In this document: piece after piece, positions 1 to 8,287 of the stretch
Position numbering within the stretch: the first letter of the stretch is position 1
Layout of the letters: the number at the start of each line of letters is the position of its first letter
Source of the DNA: JASHPR01 sp963778075
GTDB lineage: Bacteria; Actinomycetota; Actinomycetes; Streptosporangiales; Streptosporangiaceae
Assembly (NCBI GenBank): GCA_963778075.1
Contig: CAVZTJ010000009.1
Coordinates: forward strand, 62,001-126,000
Direction of reading: 5' to 3'
Length of the DNA: 64,000 nucleotides
Made by a program: the position numbers and the translations under genes
The notes under the pieces: model-generated
What the model saw: only the letters and a program-made list of their open reading frames with translations
Databases searched by the model: none
What the model was told of the DNA's origin: nothing

Positions 1-744
1 TGGCACCTCGGGCGCTATCCGGACGCAATGAGGTATCTGCTTGACGCGCTTACCCTGTACCGGGAGGTCGGTGACCGGCGCGGTGAGGCAAAGAGCCTCA
101 ACAACCTCGGGAAGATACACCTGTACGCTGGCGAGCATCGGGATGCGCTCGATAACTACCAGAAGTCCCTGGAAATATTCAACGAGATAGGCGCGGCCCA
201 GAGTCAGGCGATCCTTTATCAGAGCATTGGCTGCGTTCACCATTATAAAGGCGATCGCGAAGAGGCTCTTGCCGCTTACCGCAGGGCGCTGTCCATATAC
301 CGCAGCATTGGGGATCTTCCCTATGAAGCCGACGTGCTCATTGACATCGGCGGCATTTTCCAGGGCGCAGGGTGCTATTACGAGGCGCTGGTTCACTACG
401 AGCGGGCCGGTCTGGTCGCCGCGGAGATCGGGAACCTGTCCCAGCAGGTGATGGCGCTGCGCGGGATAGCCGACGTGCACCGCGGGTCTGGCCGGTACGA
501 CGAGGCGCTGCAGCATTACAGCACCGCTCTGCGGCTGGCGCGCGAGATCGGCGACCCATACGAAGAGGCCAAGCTCCTCGAGGGAATAGCGGAAACGACG
601 CTCAGCACGCAAGGACCGCACGCCGCCCGGATCGTTTTCCGGCAGGCACTTGACATCTTCGAACGGCTCGGCGTGCCGGAAGCCGAAGCCGCCCGGATAC
701 GCCTGGACGCCACCGACCCGGCGTTCGGGCGCCGCACGTCGTAG
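1..744 (+). CDS. TPR protein, C-terminal part (5' end outside window)
   Basis: The reading frame is open from base 1 and ends at the TAG at 742-744; a Met at base 28 is internal. About five and a half helical repeats spaced every 40 residues are visible, each with an LG/IG..H/Y..G....AL..Y..AL......G pattern, which is the TPR form seen in AfsR/SARP-type and NB-ARC regulators. No DNA-binding or ATPase part is present because the N-terminus lies upstream. It probably serves as the protein-interaction end of a large regulator; that role is inference. No gene is coupled to it downstream. Confidence 0.8.
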   Translation, partial: WHLGRYPDAMRYLLDALTLYREVGDRRGEAKSLNNLGKIHLYAGEHRDALDNYQKSLEIFNEIGAAQSQAILYQSIGCVHHYKGDREEALAAYRRALSIYRSIGDLPYEADVLIDIGGIFQGAGCYYEALVHYERAGLVAAEIGNLSQQVMALRGIADVHRGSGRYDEALQHYSTALRLAREIGDPYEEAKLLEGIAETTLSTQGPHAARIVFRQALDIFERLGVPEAEAARIRLDATDPAFGRRTS

Positions 745-867
745 CGCTCGCGGACGGGTATCCGGACCCGGAGACCCGCCGCCTTGTCCCATTGACCTGG
801 GCTGCAATGCGGGCGTCAAGGAATCTGCAATATAGGCGTCCGGGTTTTCGGCGCACCATGGTTCCGT

Positions 868-885
868 GGTTTCTGCCAGGAAACC
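868..885 (+). promoter_or_regulatory. Small hairpin ahead of the NOS gene
   Basis: GGTTTC and GAAACC form a perfect 6-bp stem with a 6-base loop, 30 bases upstream of the NOS start. It may sit in the 5' leader. A GGAGG Shine-Dalgarno at 901-905 follows it. Function unknown. Confidence 0.25.
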
Positions 886-915
886 GGTCCAGCGAGCACC
901 GGAGGGCGCCATGTC

Positions 916-2154
916 ATGCGGGACCAGAAAGCGCGAAGTGCTCTGCTTCCTGGCGAGGTCCCGGTGGCGCTGAACCAGCACGGTGCCCCGCCGTGGCCCC
1001 TGGCGGGCGGCGGCGAGTCCACCGTCGACGACCTGCACGCGAGTGCCCGGCAGTTCATCACGCTGTTCCACGCCGAGAATCGCGCGGGCCCGCCCTTCCA
1101 GCGGCTCTGGCGGGTCCACCGCGAGATCGAGGAGACCGGGACCTACTGGCACACCCCGGAGGAGCTGGCCTTCGGTGCCCGTGCCGCATGGCGGAACAGC
1201 ACCCGGTGCATCGGCCGCCCGTACTGGCACAGCCTGGAGGTGCGCGATCGCCGCGAGGTCGCCTCGGCGCCGGCCATCGCGGCCGAGTGCACCGCGCACC
1301 TGCGTGAGGCGACGAACAGCGGCCAGATCCGCCCGATGATCACCGTGTTCGCGCCGGACCGGCCGTACCTGCCCGGCCCGCGCATCATCAACTCCCAGCT
1401 GGTGCGGTACGCCGGCCATGAGACCGCGGACGGCGCGGTCGTCGGGGATCCGGCGAACGTGGAGGTCACCCGCCTTGCCCGTCATCTCGGCTGGTCCGGT
1501 GGCCTGCCGGCGAGCCGCTTCGACGTTCTCCCTCTGATCGTGGAGGAAGGCGGCGGCCTCGCCACGCTGCACGAGCTGCCCGCCGACGCGGTGCTCGAGG
1601 TGATGATCAGGCATCCGGATCTCGCCTGGTTCGCCGACCTCGGCCTGCGCTGGTACGCCGTGCCGATGATCAGCGACATGTACCTGGACATCGGCGGCGT
1701 GCGGTACCCGGCCGCGCCGTTCAACGGCTGGCACGTGTGCGCCGAGATCGGTTCCCGGGACCTCGGCGACGCCAGCCGCTACGACCAGCTTCGCCAGATC
1801 GCCCAGCAGCTGGGCCTGGCCATGGATCCGGGCCGGAGGCGGTGGAAGGACAGGGCGATGACCGAGCTCAACCTGGCGGTCCTGCACTCGTTCGCCGCGT
1901 CCGGGGTGACGATCTCTGATAATCACCCCGAGCTGGCGCGCCTTCTGCAGCACATGCGCCGCGAAGAGCGGCACGACCGGGCGTGCCCCGCGGACCAGAC
2001 GCCGAACCTCTACCGCCATCCGGCACCCGTCCAGCTCATCGGTTTATCCAGCCGGGACGCGAGCGGCCCGGTGCCTCCCGGGCACCACAATCCGCCGCCA
2101 TCAGTTGCCGATGCTCCGCTGATCGGCGTGCCCGAGGGCCGGTTCATGGAATGA
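916..2154 (+). CDS. nos: Nitric oxide synthase oxygenase, atypical C-terminus
   Basis: This is a bacterial-type NOS heme domain of 412 aa that would oxidise L-arginine to citrulline and NO using electrons from a separate reductase. Seen directly: AWRNSTRCIGR with the heme-ligand Cys98, the arginine-pocket segment RWYAVPMISDMYLDIGG, and APFNGWHVCAEIG with the substrate-binding Glu277. After SGVTISDN (about 329-336) the family's W.W..PP.SGS.TPVFH segment, which supplies pterin and dimer contacts, is missing. PAD runs straight into QTPNLYRHP and a proline-rich tail. The start is ATG at 916 with GGAGG at 901-905. The 3' end overlaps the convergent DivIVA gene by 54 bases. Family assignment is firm; whether it makes NO is uncertain. 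Confidence 0.9.
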   Translation: MRDQKARSALLPGEVPVALNQHGAPPWPLAGGGESTVDDLHASARQFITLFHAENRAGPPFQRLWRVHREIEETGTYWHTPEELAFGARAAWRNSTRCIGRPYWHSLEVRDRREVASAPAIAAECTAHLREATNSGQIRPMITVFAPDRPYLPGPRIINSQLVRYAGHETADGAVVGDPANVEVTRLARHLGWSGGLPASRFDVLPLIVEEGGGLATLHELPADAVLEVMIRHPDLAWFADLGLRWYAVPMISDMYLDIGGVRYPAAPFNGWHVCAEIGSRDLGDASRYDQLRQIAQQLGLAMDPGRRRWKDRAMTELNLAVLHSFAASGVTISDNHPELARLLQHMRREERHDRACPADQTPNLYRHPAPVQLIGLSSRDASGPVPPGHHNPPPSVADAPLIGVPEGRFME

Positions 2155-2859
2155 GCCCGGCTCCCGCGTCTGGAGCCGGCCCGCCTCCGTGCGCTCCCAC
2201 TCCTCGATGCCGCGCAGCACGCTGTCGGTGTAAGCGGACAGGTTCGCCCGGTAGACGCTGCTGTAGGTGCGCAGATACGCCAGCTCGGCCTGCAGCGCGC
2301 GCTGTTCGGTGTCGGTCTGCGGCGGCGCCTCATTCAGAGCGGAAGCCGCCGCCTCGCGGGCCTTGGTGTGGGCCTTCTCCAGGATCATGTCCGAGTGCTG
2401 CTGCGCCTCGCGCATGATGTCGTCGCGGCGCCGCATCGCCTCGTCGGTCACCGGACTGCTGTCGGCCGGGGAGTCGGCCAGGTATCGGTCGGCGCTTACC
2501 TGCGCGGTCGACAGGATCTGCACCGCGTGCGCGTGCGGGTCGACCTCACCGAACAGCACCGCCTGCGGGCCGCTGTTGAGCTCCCCGGCCAGAATGCGCT
2601 GGCGCAGCCGCTGCACGTCCTGCCACAGCGAGGCACGCTCGTTGACCAGCTGCACGAACTCCGCGTGAACCTTGCGCAGGAACCGGTTGACCGCCGCCTC
2701 CTCGTAGCCGTGCCGTCCCAGCCCCGACTGCGGGAACGTCACGCTCTGCAGCTCATCCGGGCTCAGCCTGCGCTGCTCGTCGAACCATGCCGTTGTCAAA
2801 GGGTCACTCCACCCGAAGTCCTCGATGTATACGTCGTCCGTGTGCGTGTTCTGCGCCAT
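2101..2859 (-). CDS. DivIVA-domain coiled-coil protein
   Basis: This 252-aa soluble protein has a DivIVA-like segment at about 40-75 (FPQSGLGRHGYEEAAVNRFLRKV), matching the GYD...V..FLD pattern of actinobacterial DivIVA/Wag31 relatives. Long charged helices likely to form coiled coils follow (about 75-230). Such proteins organise polar growth or act as cytoskeletal scaffolds at the membrane. It lacks the length and repeats of the main DivIVA, so it is probably an accessory paralogue. Its last 54 bases overlap the 3' end of the NOS gene on the other strand. Confidence 0.75.
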   Translation of the reverse strand: MAQNTHTDDVYIEDFGWSDPLTTAWFDEQRRLSPDELQSVTFPQSGLGRHGYEEAAVNRFLRKVHAEFVQLVNERASLWQDVQRLRQRILAGELNSGPQAVLFGEVDPHAHAVQILSTAQVSADRYLADSPADSSPVTDEAMRRRDDIMREAQQHSDMILEKAHTKAREAAASALNEAPPQTDTEQRALQAELAYLRTYSSVYRANLSAYTDSVLRGIEEWERTEAGRLQTREPGSFHEPALGHADQRSIGN

Positions 2860-2935
2860 GCATGCCGAAGTCAGGCGGCGGCCGGGGAGCCGACCGGCCG
2901 TGCCGTGCCGCTGACGGCAATTGCAGGAAAATACT

Positions 2936-2950
2936 CATGCAACTTGCATG
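2936..2950. promoter_or_regulatory. Inverted repeat upstream of DivIVA-domain gene
   Basis: CATGCAA C TTGCATG is a perfect 7-1-7 inverted repeat, 77 bases ahead of the DivIVA-domain start in a locally AT-richer stretch. It may be a regulator site. Confidence 0.35.
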
Positions 2951-2957
2951 GCAAGAC

Positions 2958-2975
2958 ATCGGTCAGCTGACCGAT
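2958..2975. promoter_or_regulatory. 18-bp perfect palindrome upstream of DivIVA-domain gene
   Basis: ATCGGTCAGCTGACCGAT reads identically on both strands. It lies 7 bases from the preceding inverted repeat, in the gap between the methyltransferase stop and the DivIVA-domain start. It looks like an operator for a dimeric regulator, but the regulator is unknown. Confidence 0.4.
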
Positions 2976-3080
2976 ATTTAAAGAAGAGTCGGCAGTTGCG
3001 CCCTGGGGCGGGATGATCCGGCTGCCCCGTGGCCAGCGCCGCCACAGCCGGGCGGCCGGGGGCGGCCGGGCGCGGCCGGG

Positions 3081-4082
3081 TCAGCTAGCGGCGAGGCTGG
3101 CGTGGTGGCCGAGGTCCGTCGCCTGCGGCACGGCCGCTGCCGTGGTCAGCGCGTCGCGGATGGCCGTGCCCACGGCCCTGGCCACCGGCGGCGGGAAGGC
3201 GTTGCCGACCTGCCGGTAGGCGGCCGTCTTGCGGCCCGAGAACGTCCACGCGTCCGGGAAGCCCTGGATCCGGGCGACCATCCGGGTGGTCAGCTTGGGC
3301 AGCGCGTCCGCGGGGATCTCGGGCCCGGGCGGCTCGTTGGCGACGCCGAGGCCGTCGACCCCGAGCAGCTTCCACGCCTCGCGCGCCCGGGTCGGGCCCA
3401 GGTCCGGGCCGCCGTGCTTCTTGCTGCCGCCGACGATCGTCGGTGCGATGCCCCGGGCCCGGTCCCGCCAGCCGTCCGCTCCCAGCCAGCCGCGCGCGCT
3501 CATCAGGTCGTGCAGCGTCTCGCCGACGGTCGGCGGCGTCGTCGCCGACGGCTGCGGCCACCGGAACCGGCCGGCCCAGGGATCCAGCATGGCCACGAGC
3601 ACGAACCGGGGCCGAAGCTGCGGAACCTCGTGCTCGCTGGCCTGCACAACGTCCCACCAGGTCCGGTAGCCGAGCGCGTGCAGGCGCTCGAGCACCTGGG
3701 CCCGGTAGCCGTCGAAGCGGTGGGTTGCCAGGCCCTTGACGTTCTCCAGCAGTACCGCGCGAGGGCCGGTTTCCCCGATCAGCCGGAGCGCCTGGGGGAA
3801 CAGGTCCCGGTCGTCCTCCTGGCCGAGCCGCTTCCCGGCGATGGAGAACGGCGGGCAGGGCACGCCGCCGGAGAGCAGGTCGATGCCGGTGAAGGCGCGC
3901 CCGTCCAGGTTGTGGACGTCATCCTCGATGATCTTCCACTCCGAGCCGCGGTTGATCCGGAGCGTCTCACAGGCGTCGTGGTCGAGCTCGACCGCCGCCT
4001 CGTGGCCGAACCCGGCCTGCTCCAGGCCCAGGGACTGACCACCGGCACCAGCGCAGATCTCCAGGCAGGTCAGCTCGCCCAC
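3081..4082 (-). CDS. DNA (cytosine-5) methyltransferase of a type II R-M system
   Basis: This 333-aa C5-MTase carries the standard motifs in order: CAGAGGQSLG (motif I, 10-19), GGVPCPPFS with catalytic Cys76 (IV), ENVKG at 113-117 (VI), PQLRPR (VIII), and RQVGNAFPPPVA near the end (X). The variable target-recognition part lies between VIII and X. It starts at GTG 4082 behind GGAGGA. The NgoMIV-like nuclease gene is 73 bases upstream in the same direction, so this is the protecting partner. By that pairing its target is probably GCCGGC; specificity is inferred. Confidence 0.92.
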   Translation of the reverse strand: MGELTCLEICAGAGGQSLGLEQAGFGHEAAVELDHDACETLRINRGSEWKIIEDDVHNLDGRAFTGIDLLSGGVPCPPFSIAGKRLGQEDDRDLFPQALRLIGETGPRAVLLENVKGLATHRFDGYRAQVLERLHALGYRTWWDVVQASEHEVPQLRPRFVLVAMLDPWAGRFRWPQPSATTPPTVGETLHDLMSARGWLGADGWRDRARGIAPTIVGGSKKHGGPDLGPTRAREAWKLLGVDGLGVANEPPGPEIPADALPKLTTRMVARIQGFPDAWTFSGRKTAAYRQVGNAFPPPVARAVGTAIRDALTTAAAVPQATDLGHHASLAAS

Positions 4083-4155
4083 GGTTCCTCCACTCGCATC
4101 TGTTCGATTGTGCCCGCGGGCACCGACAAACCGCGTGTCCCACGCCGCATCCCGG

Positions 4156-4917
4156 TCACCATGACGCCAGGGTCCCGGCCAGGAACTCGTAGCTGAGCAG
4201 GCGCCGCTGGCCCACGACCTCCCGCCAGGCCTCCTGCTGCTCGGCGTTGGCGTTCTCGGTTACGCTCGCGTTGACCGCGTCGAAGGCGACGTGATACACC
4301 GCGTCCACCTCGCCGGTGCCCCGCGCAATCGAGGCCAGCCGGCTCGGCAGCGGCTCGGCGGTCACGGTCACCAGGTGCGGCTGCCGGCCGCGGCGGTGGC
4401 GGATCATCTGCAGGCACTCGTGCCGGATGTTCTGCACCCGGTCGGACCGGATCGTCCACTTGCACGAGATCGCCGCGTGCAGCGGCGGCAGGCCCGACGC
4501 CGTCTTCACCTCCCCGAGCGCGACGGTCACGTCCGGCTTGATCAGGTAGTCCATGCCCACGGTGATGCGCAGCTCCGGGTTGGCACGCACCAGCTCGGCG
4601 ACTTTGCTGAGGTGGGCGTACTGGTCGAACTGGGTGATGATCGCCCCGCGGGCGACCAGCCAGGCCCGGTCCGCATGCGCGCCGGGAAGGTGATCGGCCA
4701 GGTGGTCGCGGACCGCGAGCTCCAGCGGCCCGCCCGGGTCCTTCGGAACGGCGGAGGCCACTCCCCTGGCGACGCCGAGGAAGTCGAGCATCCCGGCGCC
4801 GATCCGCATGGACTCGGCGTTGTCGACGTCCGTGAAGTTCGGCACCAGGGGCCAGCCCAGCTTGTTCTTGCTGCTCGGCTTCCAGCCCAGCAGCGATCGG
4901 GCGAACGGAGCGGTCAC
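4156..4917 (-). CDS. Type II restriction endonuclease, NgoMIV-like
   Basis: The 253-aa product matches the Neisseria enzyme NgoMIV over its catalytic core as I recall that sequence: QYAHL...NPEL..GMDYLIKPD, then LHAAISCKWTIRSDR and VTAEPLPSRLASIARGTGE. The metal-binding residues are in place: Glu66, Asp129 of the PD motif, and Ser-Cys-Lys 151-153. NgoMIV cuts G^CCGGC, so the same target is predicted. I chose GTG 4917 because GGGGAGGAG lies just before it; an upstream Met at 5010 would overlap the divergent aldolase gene. It precedes its methyltransferase in one operon. Confidence 0.88.
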   Translation of the reverse strand: MTAPFARSLLGWKPSSKNKLGWPLVPNFTDVDNAESMRIGAGMLDFLGVARGVASAVPKDPGGPLELAVRDHLADHLPGAHADRAWLVARGAIITQFDQYAHLSKVAELVRANPELRITVGMDYLIKPDVTVALGEVKTASGLPPLHAAISCKWTIRSDRVQNIRHECLQMIRHRRGRQPHLVTVTAEPLPSRLASIARGTGEVDAVYHVAFDAVNASVTENANAEQQEAWREVVGQRRLLSYEFLAGTLASW

Positions 4918-4985
4918 TGGCTCCTCCCCTGGCGGCTGGACGACGGACCGACAGCGATTCTGGCACTCTTCGGCCAGGTGAAAGG

Positions 4986-6056
4986 ATGGAACCGTGGGCC
5001 GAACCAGCACAGAGGGGCATTGACTTGACCGAAATCGATCTGCGTTCCGACACCGTGACCCTCCCCACCGAGGCCATGCTGCGGGCCATGGCCAGCGCGC
5101 CGCTCGGCGACGACGTGTTCGGGGACGATCCCACTGTGCGGCTGCTGGAGGAGACCGCCGCCGAGCGGCTGGGCAAGGAAGCCGCGCTGTTCGTGGCCAG
5201 CGGGACCATGGGCAACCTGCTCGGCGTCCTGGTCAGCGCCCGGTCCGGTCAGGAGATCATCGCCGAAGCCTTCTCGCACTTGTTCCTGAACGAGGCGGCG
5301 GGGGCGGCGGTGGTCGGCGGAATCCAGGTACGGCAGGTGCCGACCGAGCGCGGCGTGCTGGCACCGGAGCAGATCCTGGCCGTGCTGCGGCCCAGCAATG
5401 ACGTTCATCAGCCGCTGTCGGCATGCGTTGTGATCGAGAACACGCACAACCGCCACGGCGGGCTCGCCTGGCCCCTGACGGACCTGCGGCGGGCCGGCGA
5501 GACCGCGCACGCCCACGGCGTGGCCGTGCACATGGACGGCGCCCGGATCTTCAACGCGGCCATCGCCACCGGAGCGACCGCCCGGGACGTCGCCGAGGTC
5601 GCGGACACGATCACGTTCTGCCTGTCCAAGGGGCTGAGCTGCCCGGTCGGCAGCCTGCTGTGCGGGCCGGCCGGCAAGATCGCCGAGGCGCGGAAGTGGC
5701 GCAAGATGCTCGGCGGCGGCTGGCGCCAGGCCGGGGTGCTGGCCGCGGCGGGTCTGGTAGCCCTGGACACGATGGTCGACCGCCTCGCCGAAGACCACGA
5801 GAACGCCCGCACGCTCGCCGAGGGGCTGGCCGAACTGGACGGGGTCGAGTGCGACCTGACCAGGGTCCAGACGAACATCGTCTTCTTCCGGATCACGGGA
5901 ACGAGCTCGGCCGACTTCCTGGCGGCATGCGCCAAGCTCGGCCTGCGCGGCGGCGCGAGCGGCCCGGACCGGGTGCGCTTCGTGACCCACCACGGCATCG
6001 CCGGAGCCGACATCAAACAGGCGCTTACGATCTGCCGCGACGTCATGAACGCCTAG
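4986..6056 (+). CDS. ltaE: Low-specificity L-threonine aldolase
   Basis: This PLP enzyme splits L-threonine or L-allo-threonine to glycine and acetaldehyde. Seen: IDLRSDTVT at the N-terminus, the ENTHNRHGG segment, HMDGAR, and the PLP lysine in LSKGLSCPVGS (Lys215). The length (356 aa) is normal. ATG 4986 has AGGTG five bases upstream; TTG 5025 behind GAGGGG is an alternative that fits the usual family N-terminus. It is divergent from the restriction gene, with 68 bases shared between them. Confidence 0.92.
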   Translation: MEPWAEPAQRGIDLTEIDLRSDTVTLPTEAMLRAMASAPLGDDVFGDDPTVRLLEETAAERLGKEAALFVASGTMGNLLGVLVSARSGQEIIAEAFSHLFLNEAAGAAVVGGIQVRQVPTERGVLAPEQILAVLRPSNDVHQPLSACVVIENTHNRHGGLAWPLTDLRRAGETAHAHGVAVHMDGARIFNAAIATGATARDVAEVADTITFCLSKGLSCPVGSLLCGPAGKIAEARKWRKMLGGGWRQAGVLAAAGLVALDTMVDRLAEDHENARTLAEGLAELDGVECDLTRVQTNIVFFRITGTSSADFLAACAKLGLRGGASGPDRVRFVTHHGIAGADIKQALTICRDVMNA

Positions 6057-6117
6057 GGCAGCCCGGCCGACTGCTGGCGGCGCGGTCCGCTTCTTCTCCT
6101 GGCAGTCCGGCCGGATG

Positions 6118-6450
6118 TCAGCCGGCGATATTGCGGCCCGCGGCGGTGTCGGCATAGAGCTGGGCCCGGACGAAGTTGCCGTCGGCTATCTCGAATAGCC
6201 ACAGGTTCTCGACGCTCAGGGTCGCCCCGGACGACTTGGCGCGCGCGGTGACCCGGATCGGCGCCACGAGGTGGGTGCCGGCGTCGAGGACGCGGCCGAG
6301 GGCGAGCTCGGTGTGGAACCAGGACCAGAAGTCGTGGTCGTCATAGATCCGCTTGAAGAATTGGTCGAACTCCCCGGGCCCCTGAAACGAGCCGCCGTAG
6401 GGCAGGGTTTCGGGGATCTTGAGGACAAACGTCTCGGGCAGCATGGACAC
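6118..6450 (-). CDS. SnoaL-like (NTF2 fold) protein
   Basis: The 110-aa product has the SnoaL-like pattern LPETFVL..PETLPYGGSF.GP.EF..FF, followed by the sheet strands of an NTF2-fold domain ending in ..ADTAAG. Such domains are small-molecule binding or isomerase folds; the substrate is unknown. The annotated GTG start removes part of helix 1. In-frame codons upstream (reading ..TELFGANDRTRI) look like that helix, but there is no standard start before a stop, so the N-terminus may be damaged. It is divergent from the HxlR regulator and probably its target. Confidence 0.65.
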   Translation of the reverse strand: MSMLPETFVLKIPETLPYGGSFQGPGEFDQFFKRIYDDHDFWSWFHTELALGRVLDAGTHLVAPIRVTARAKSSGATLSVENLWLFEIADGNFVRAQLYADTAAGRNIAG

Positions 6451-6529
6451 GATGCGGGTCCGGTCGTTGGCGCCGAAGAGCTCGGTTCTGGTCCGCCGGG
6501 CCCCGAGCTGCGCCAGGCCCGGTTGGTCT

Positions 6530-6614
6530 GTTCAATGAACTAATCCTGCTCCGAGATGATGGTTCTGTCAATGAACTTCGATCTGTTAAATGAATCGTGG
6601 TCTATTCATAGAAC
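6530..6614. promoter_or_regulatory. Operator-like repeat array in SnoaL/HxlR divergent promoter
   Basis: Four related sites lie about 19 bp or a multiple apart: GTTCAATGAAC (6530-6540, a perfect 5-1-5 inverted repeat), GTCAATGAAC (6567-6576), GTTAAATGAAT (6585-6595) and ATTCATAGAAC (6604-6614). The last three start at 19-base steps, close to two helical turns. The array ends just before the putative -10 (TACACT, 6625-6630) of the HxlR gene. It is the likely binding region for that regulator. Confidence 0.55.
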
Positions 6615-6636
6615 TCCCGCGTGCTACACTCGCGGC

Positions 6637-7170
6637 ATGGCGCTTCCGAACGACTACGCGGGGCAGGCCTGCTCGCTGGCCCGGTCGCTGGAGATCATCG
6701 GCGAGCGGTGGACGCTGCTGATCGTCCGTGACGCCTTCTGGGGCGTGCGCCGGTTCGCGGACTTCCTCGACGACCTGCAGCTGCCCAGGGCGGTACTGGC
6801 CAGCAGGCTGAAGACCCTGACCGCGGCCGGCGTGATGACGCGGGTCGCGGGCGAGCGCCACCTGGAGTACGAGCTGACCGAGAAGGGCCGCGCCCTGTGG
6901 CCAGTCGTCCTGTCCCTGACGAACTGGGGGGACGACTTCTGCGCTCCGGCCGGGCCGCGGCGACTGTTCCGGCACGCGGCCGACGATGGGCAGGTCGACC
7001 GCTGGGGGCGCTGCGATCGGTGCGGAACACCAGTGCCAGCCGCGGACACCATCGTCGTCCCTGGTCCCGGGCTCGAGCCACCGGACGACAGCCGGGTAGC
7101 CACCGCCCTGACCAGACCACACCGGCTGCTGGAGCCCCTGCGCCCGGCCGGCGCGACCGCGGCCCCCTGA
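6637..7170 (+). CDS. HxlR-family transcriptional regulator
   Basis: The 177-aa product has an HxlR winged helix: CSLARSLEIIGERWTLLIVRDAF, then RFADFLDDL.LPRAVLASRLKTL and a basic wing with YELTEKG. A C-terminal extension carries CDRCGTPV, a possible metal knuckle. I chose ATG 6637 over 6556 because the domain begins right there and TACACT lies 7 bases upstream, which suggests a leaderless transcript. It probably controls itself and the divergent SnoaL-like gene through the repeats between them. The inducer is unknown. Confidence 0.88.
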   Translation: MALPNDYAGQACSLARSLEIIGERWTLLIVRDAFWGVRRFADFLDDLQLPRAVLASRLKTLTAAGVMTRVAGERHLEYELTEKGRALWPVVLSLTNWGDDFCAPAGPRRLFRHAADDGQVDRWGRCDRCGTPVPAADTIVVPGPGLEPPDDSRVATALTRPHRLLEPLRPAGATAAP

Positions 7171-7222
7171 CCGGGGTGCCAGCCCGGGCGCTCCCTCGAC
7201 GGCCGACGTAGCAGGGTGGTGA

Positions 7223-8287
7223 ATGATGAGCATCGAGCTACAGCCGCCGGGACCGGATGCCGCGGTCCCCGGACTGACCCGCAGCGACCCGCACGGCCCG
7301 GGCATTTCCCGCCGGCGAGACGGTTCCCGCTTCCGGTACGACGATCCTTCGGGCGCGCCGGTCACCGACGCCGAGACACTGCTGCGCATCAAGGCCCTGG
7401 CGATCCCGCCGGCCTGGACGAACGTCTGGATCTCGCCCGACCCGCTCGGCCACATCCAGGCCACTGGCGTGGACGGCAGGGGCCGGACCCAGTACCGCTA
7501 CCACCAGCTATGGCGCGAGCAGCGCGATGCCCAGAAGTTCGCGCACATGCTGAGGTTCGCCGGGGCGCTGCCCGAGCTCCGCGCGGCAACCGTGCACGAC
7601 CTGCGGCGCCGGAACCTGAACCGGGACCGCGTTGCCTCCGGCGTGGTCCGGCTGATCGATCTAGGACTGTTCCGGATCGGCGGCGAGAAGTACGCCGAGC
7701 TGGACCACCACTACGGCGCGACCACGCTGGAGAAGCGGCACGTGACCGTCACCCGCAGCGGCATCAGGTTCGACTACATCGCCAAGGAGGGCAAGCGCCG
7801 CGAGATCACGGTCAGCGACCCGGCGGTGGTGCCGACCGTGCGCGCGCTGGCCAGCAGCAACAACGGCCTGGACGCGCTGTTTGCCTGGGAGTGCGACGGC
7901 ACCTGGCACCCGCTGCGCTCGCACGACGTGAGCGAGTACATCGCGGCGCGGGCCGGCGCGCACTACACCGCCAAGGAGTTCCGCACCTGGAACGCCACCG
8001 TACTCATGGCGCTGCTGCTGGCGAACGCCGACCCGCCGGGCACGGAGCGCGGCCGCAGCCGGGTGATCGCCGCCAGCGTCCGCGGCGTGGCCGAGTGGCT
8101 CGGCGACACCCCGACGGTGGCCCGCGCGTCTTACATCGATCCCCGGCTGATCAGCCGCTACCAGGCCGACGGGCAGCTTCCGGCGATCCCCGCGCTGCCC
8201 GCGGCCCTGCCGGTCCCCGCCGAGGCCGAGGCCGCAGTAGCCTCCCTGCTCGCCGCCCAGATCAGCGCGGGCAGCGCTCCCGATTAG
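7223..8287 (+). CDS. DNA topoisomerase IB
   Basis: This 354-aa bacterial type IB topoisomerase (poxvirus-like) relaxes supercoils through a 3'-phosphotyrosine. Seen: IPPAWTNVWISP and G.IQATG.D.RGR.QYRYH in the N-terminal DNA clamp, the RNL.R......RLIDLG.FRIG core, KEFRTWNATV, and the nucleophile in ARASYIDP (Tyr304). ATG 7226 is an equally possible start. The last ten codons lie in a DNA unit that is repeated at 8926, and a strong hairpin follows the stop. Confidence 0.92.
   Translation: MMSIELQPPGPDAAVPGLTRSDPHGPGISRRRDGSRFRYDDPSGAPVTDAETLLRIKALAIPPAWTNVWISPDPLGHIQATGVDGRGRTQYRYHQLWREQRDAQKFAHMLRFAGALPELRAATVHDLRRRNLNRDRVASGVVRLIDLGLFRIGGEKYAELDHHYGATTLEKRHVTVTRSGIRFDYIAKEGKRREITVSDPAVVPTVRALASSNNGLDALFAWECDGTWHPLRSHDVSEYIAARAGAHYTAKEFRTWNATVLMALLLANADPPGTERGRSRVIAASVRGVAEWLGDTPTVARASYIDPRLISRYQADGQLPAIPALPAALPVPAEAEAAVASLLAAQISAGSAPD

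Noticed and set aside
4070..5215. Minus-strand ORF covering the R-M genes in another frame
   Set aside because: Low-complexity Arg/Gly/Ala product. The NgoMIV-like frame has matching catalytic residues.
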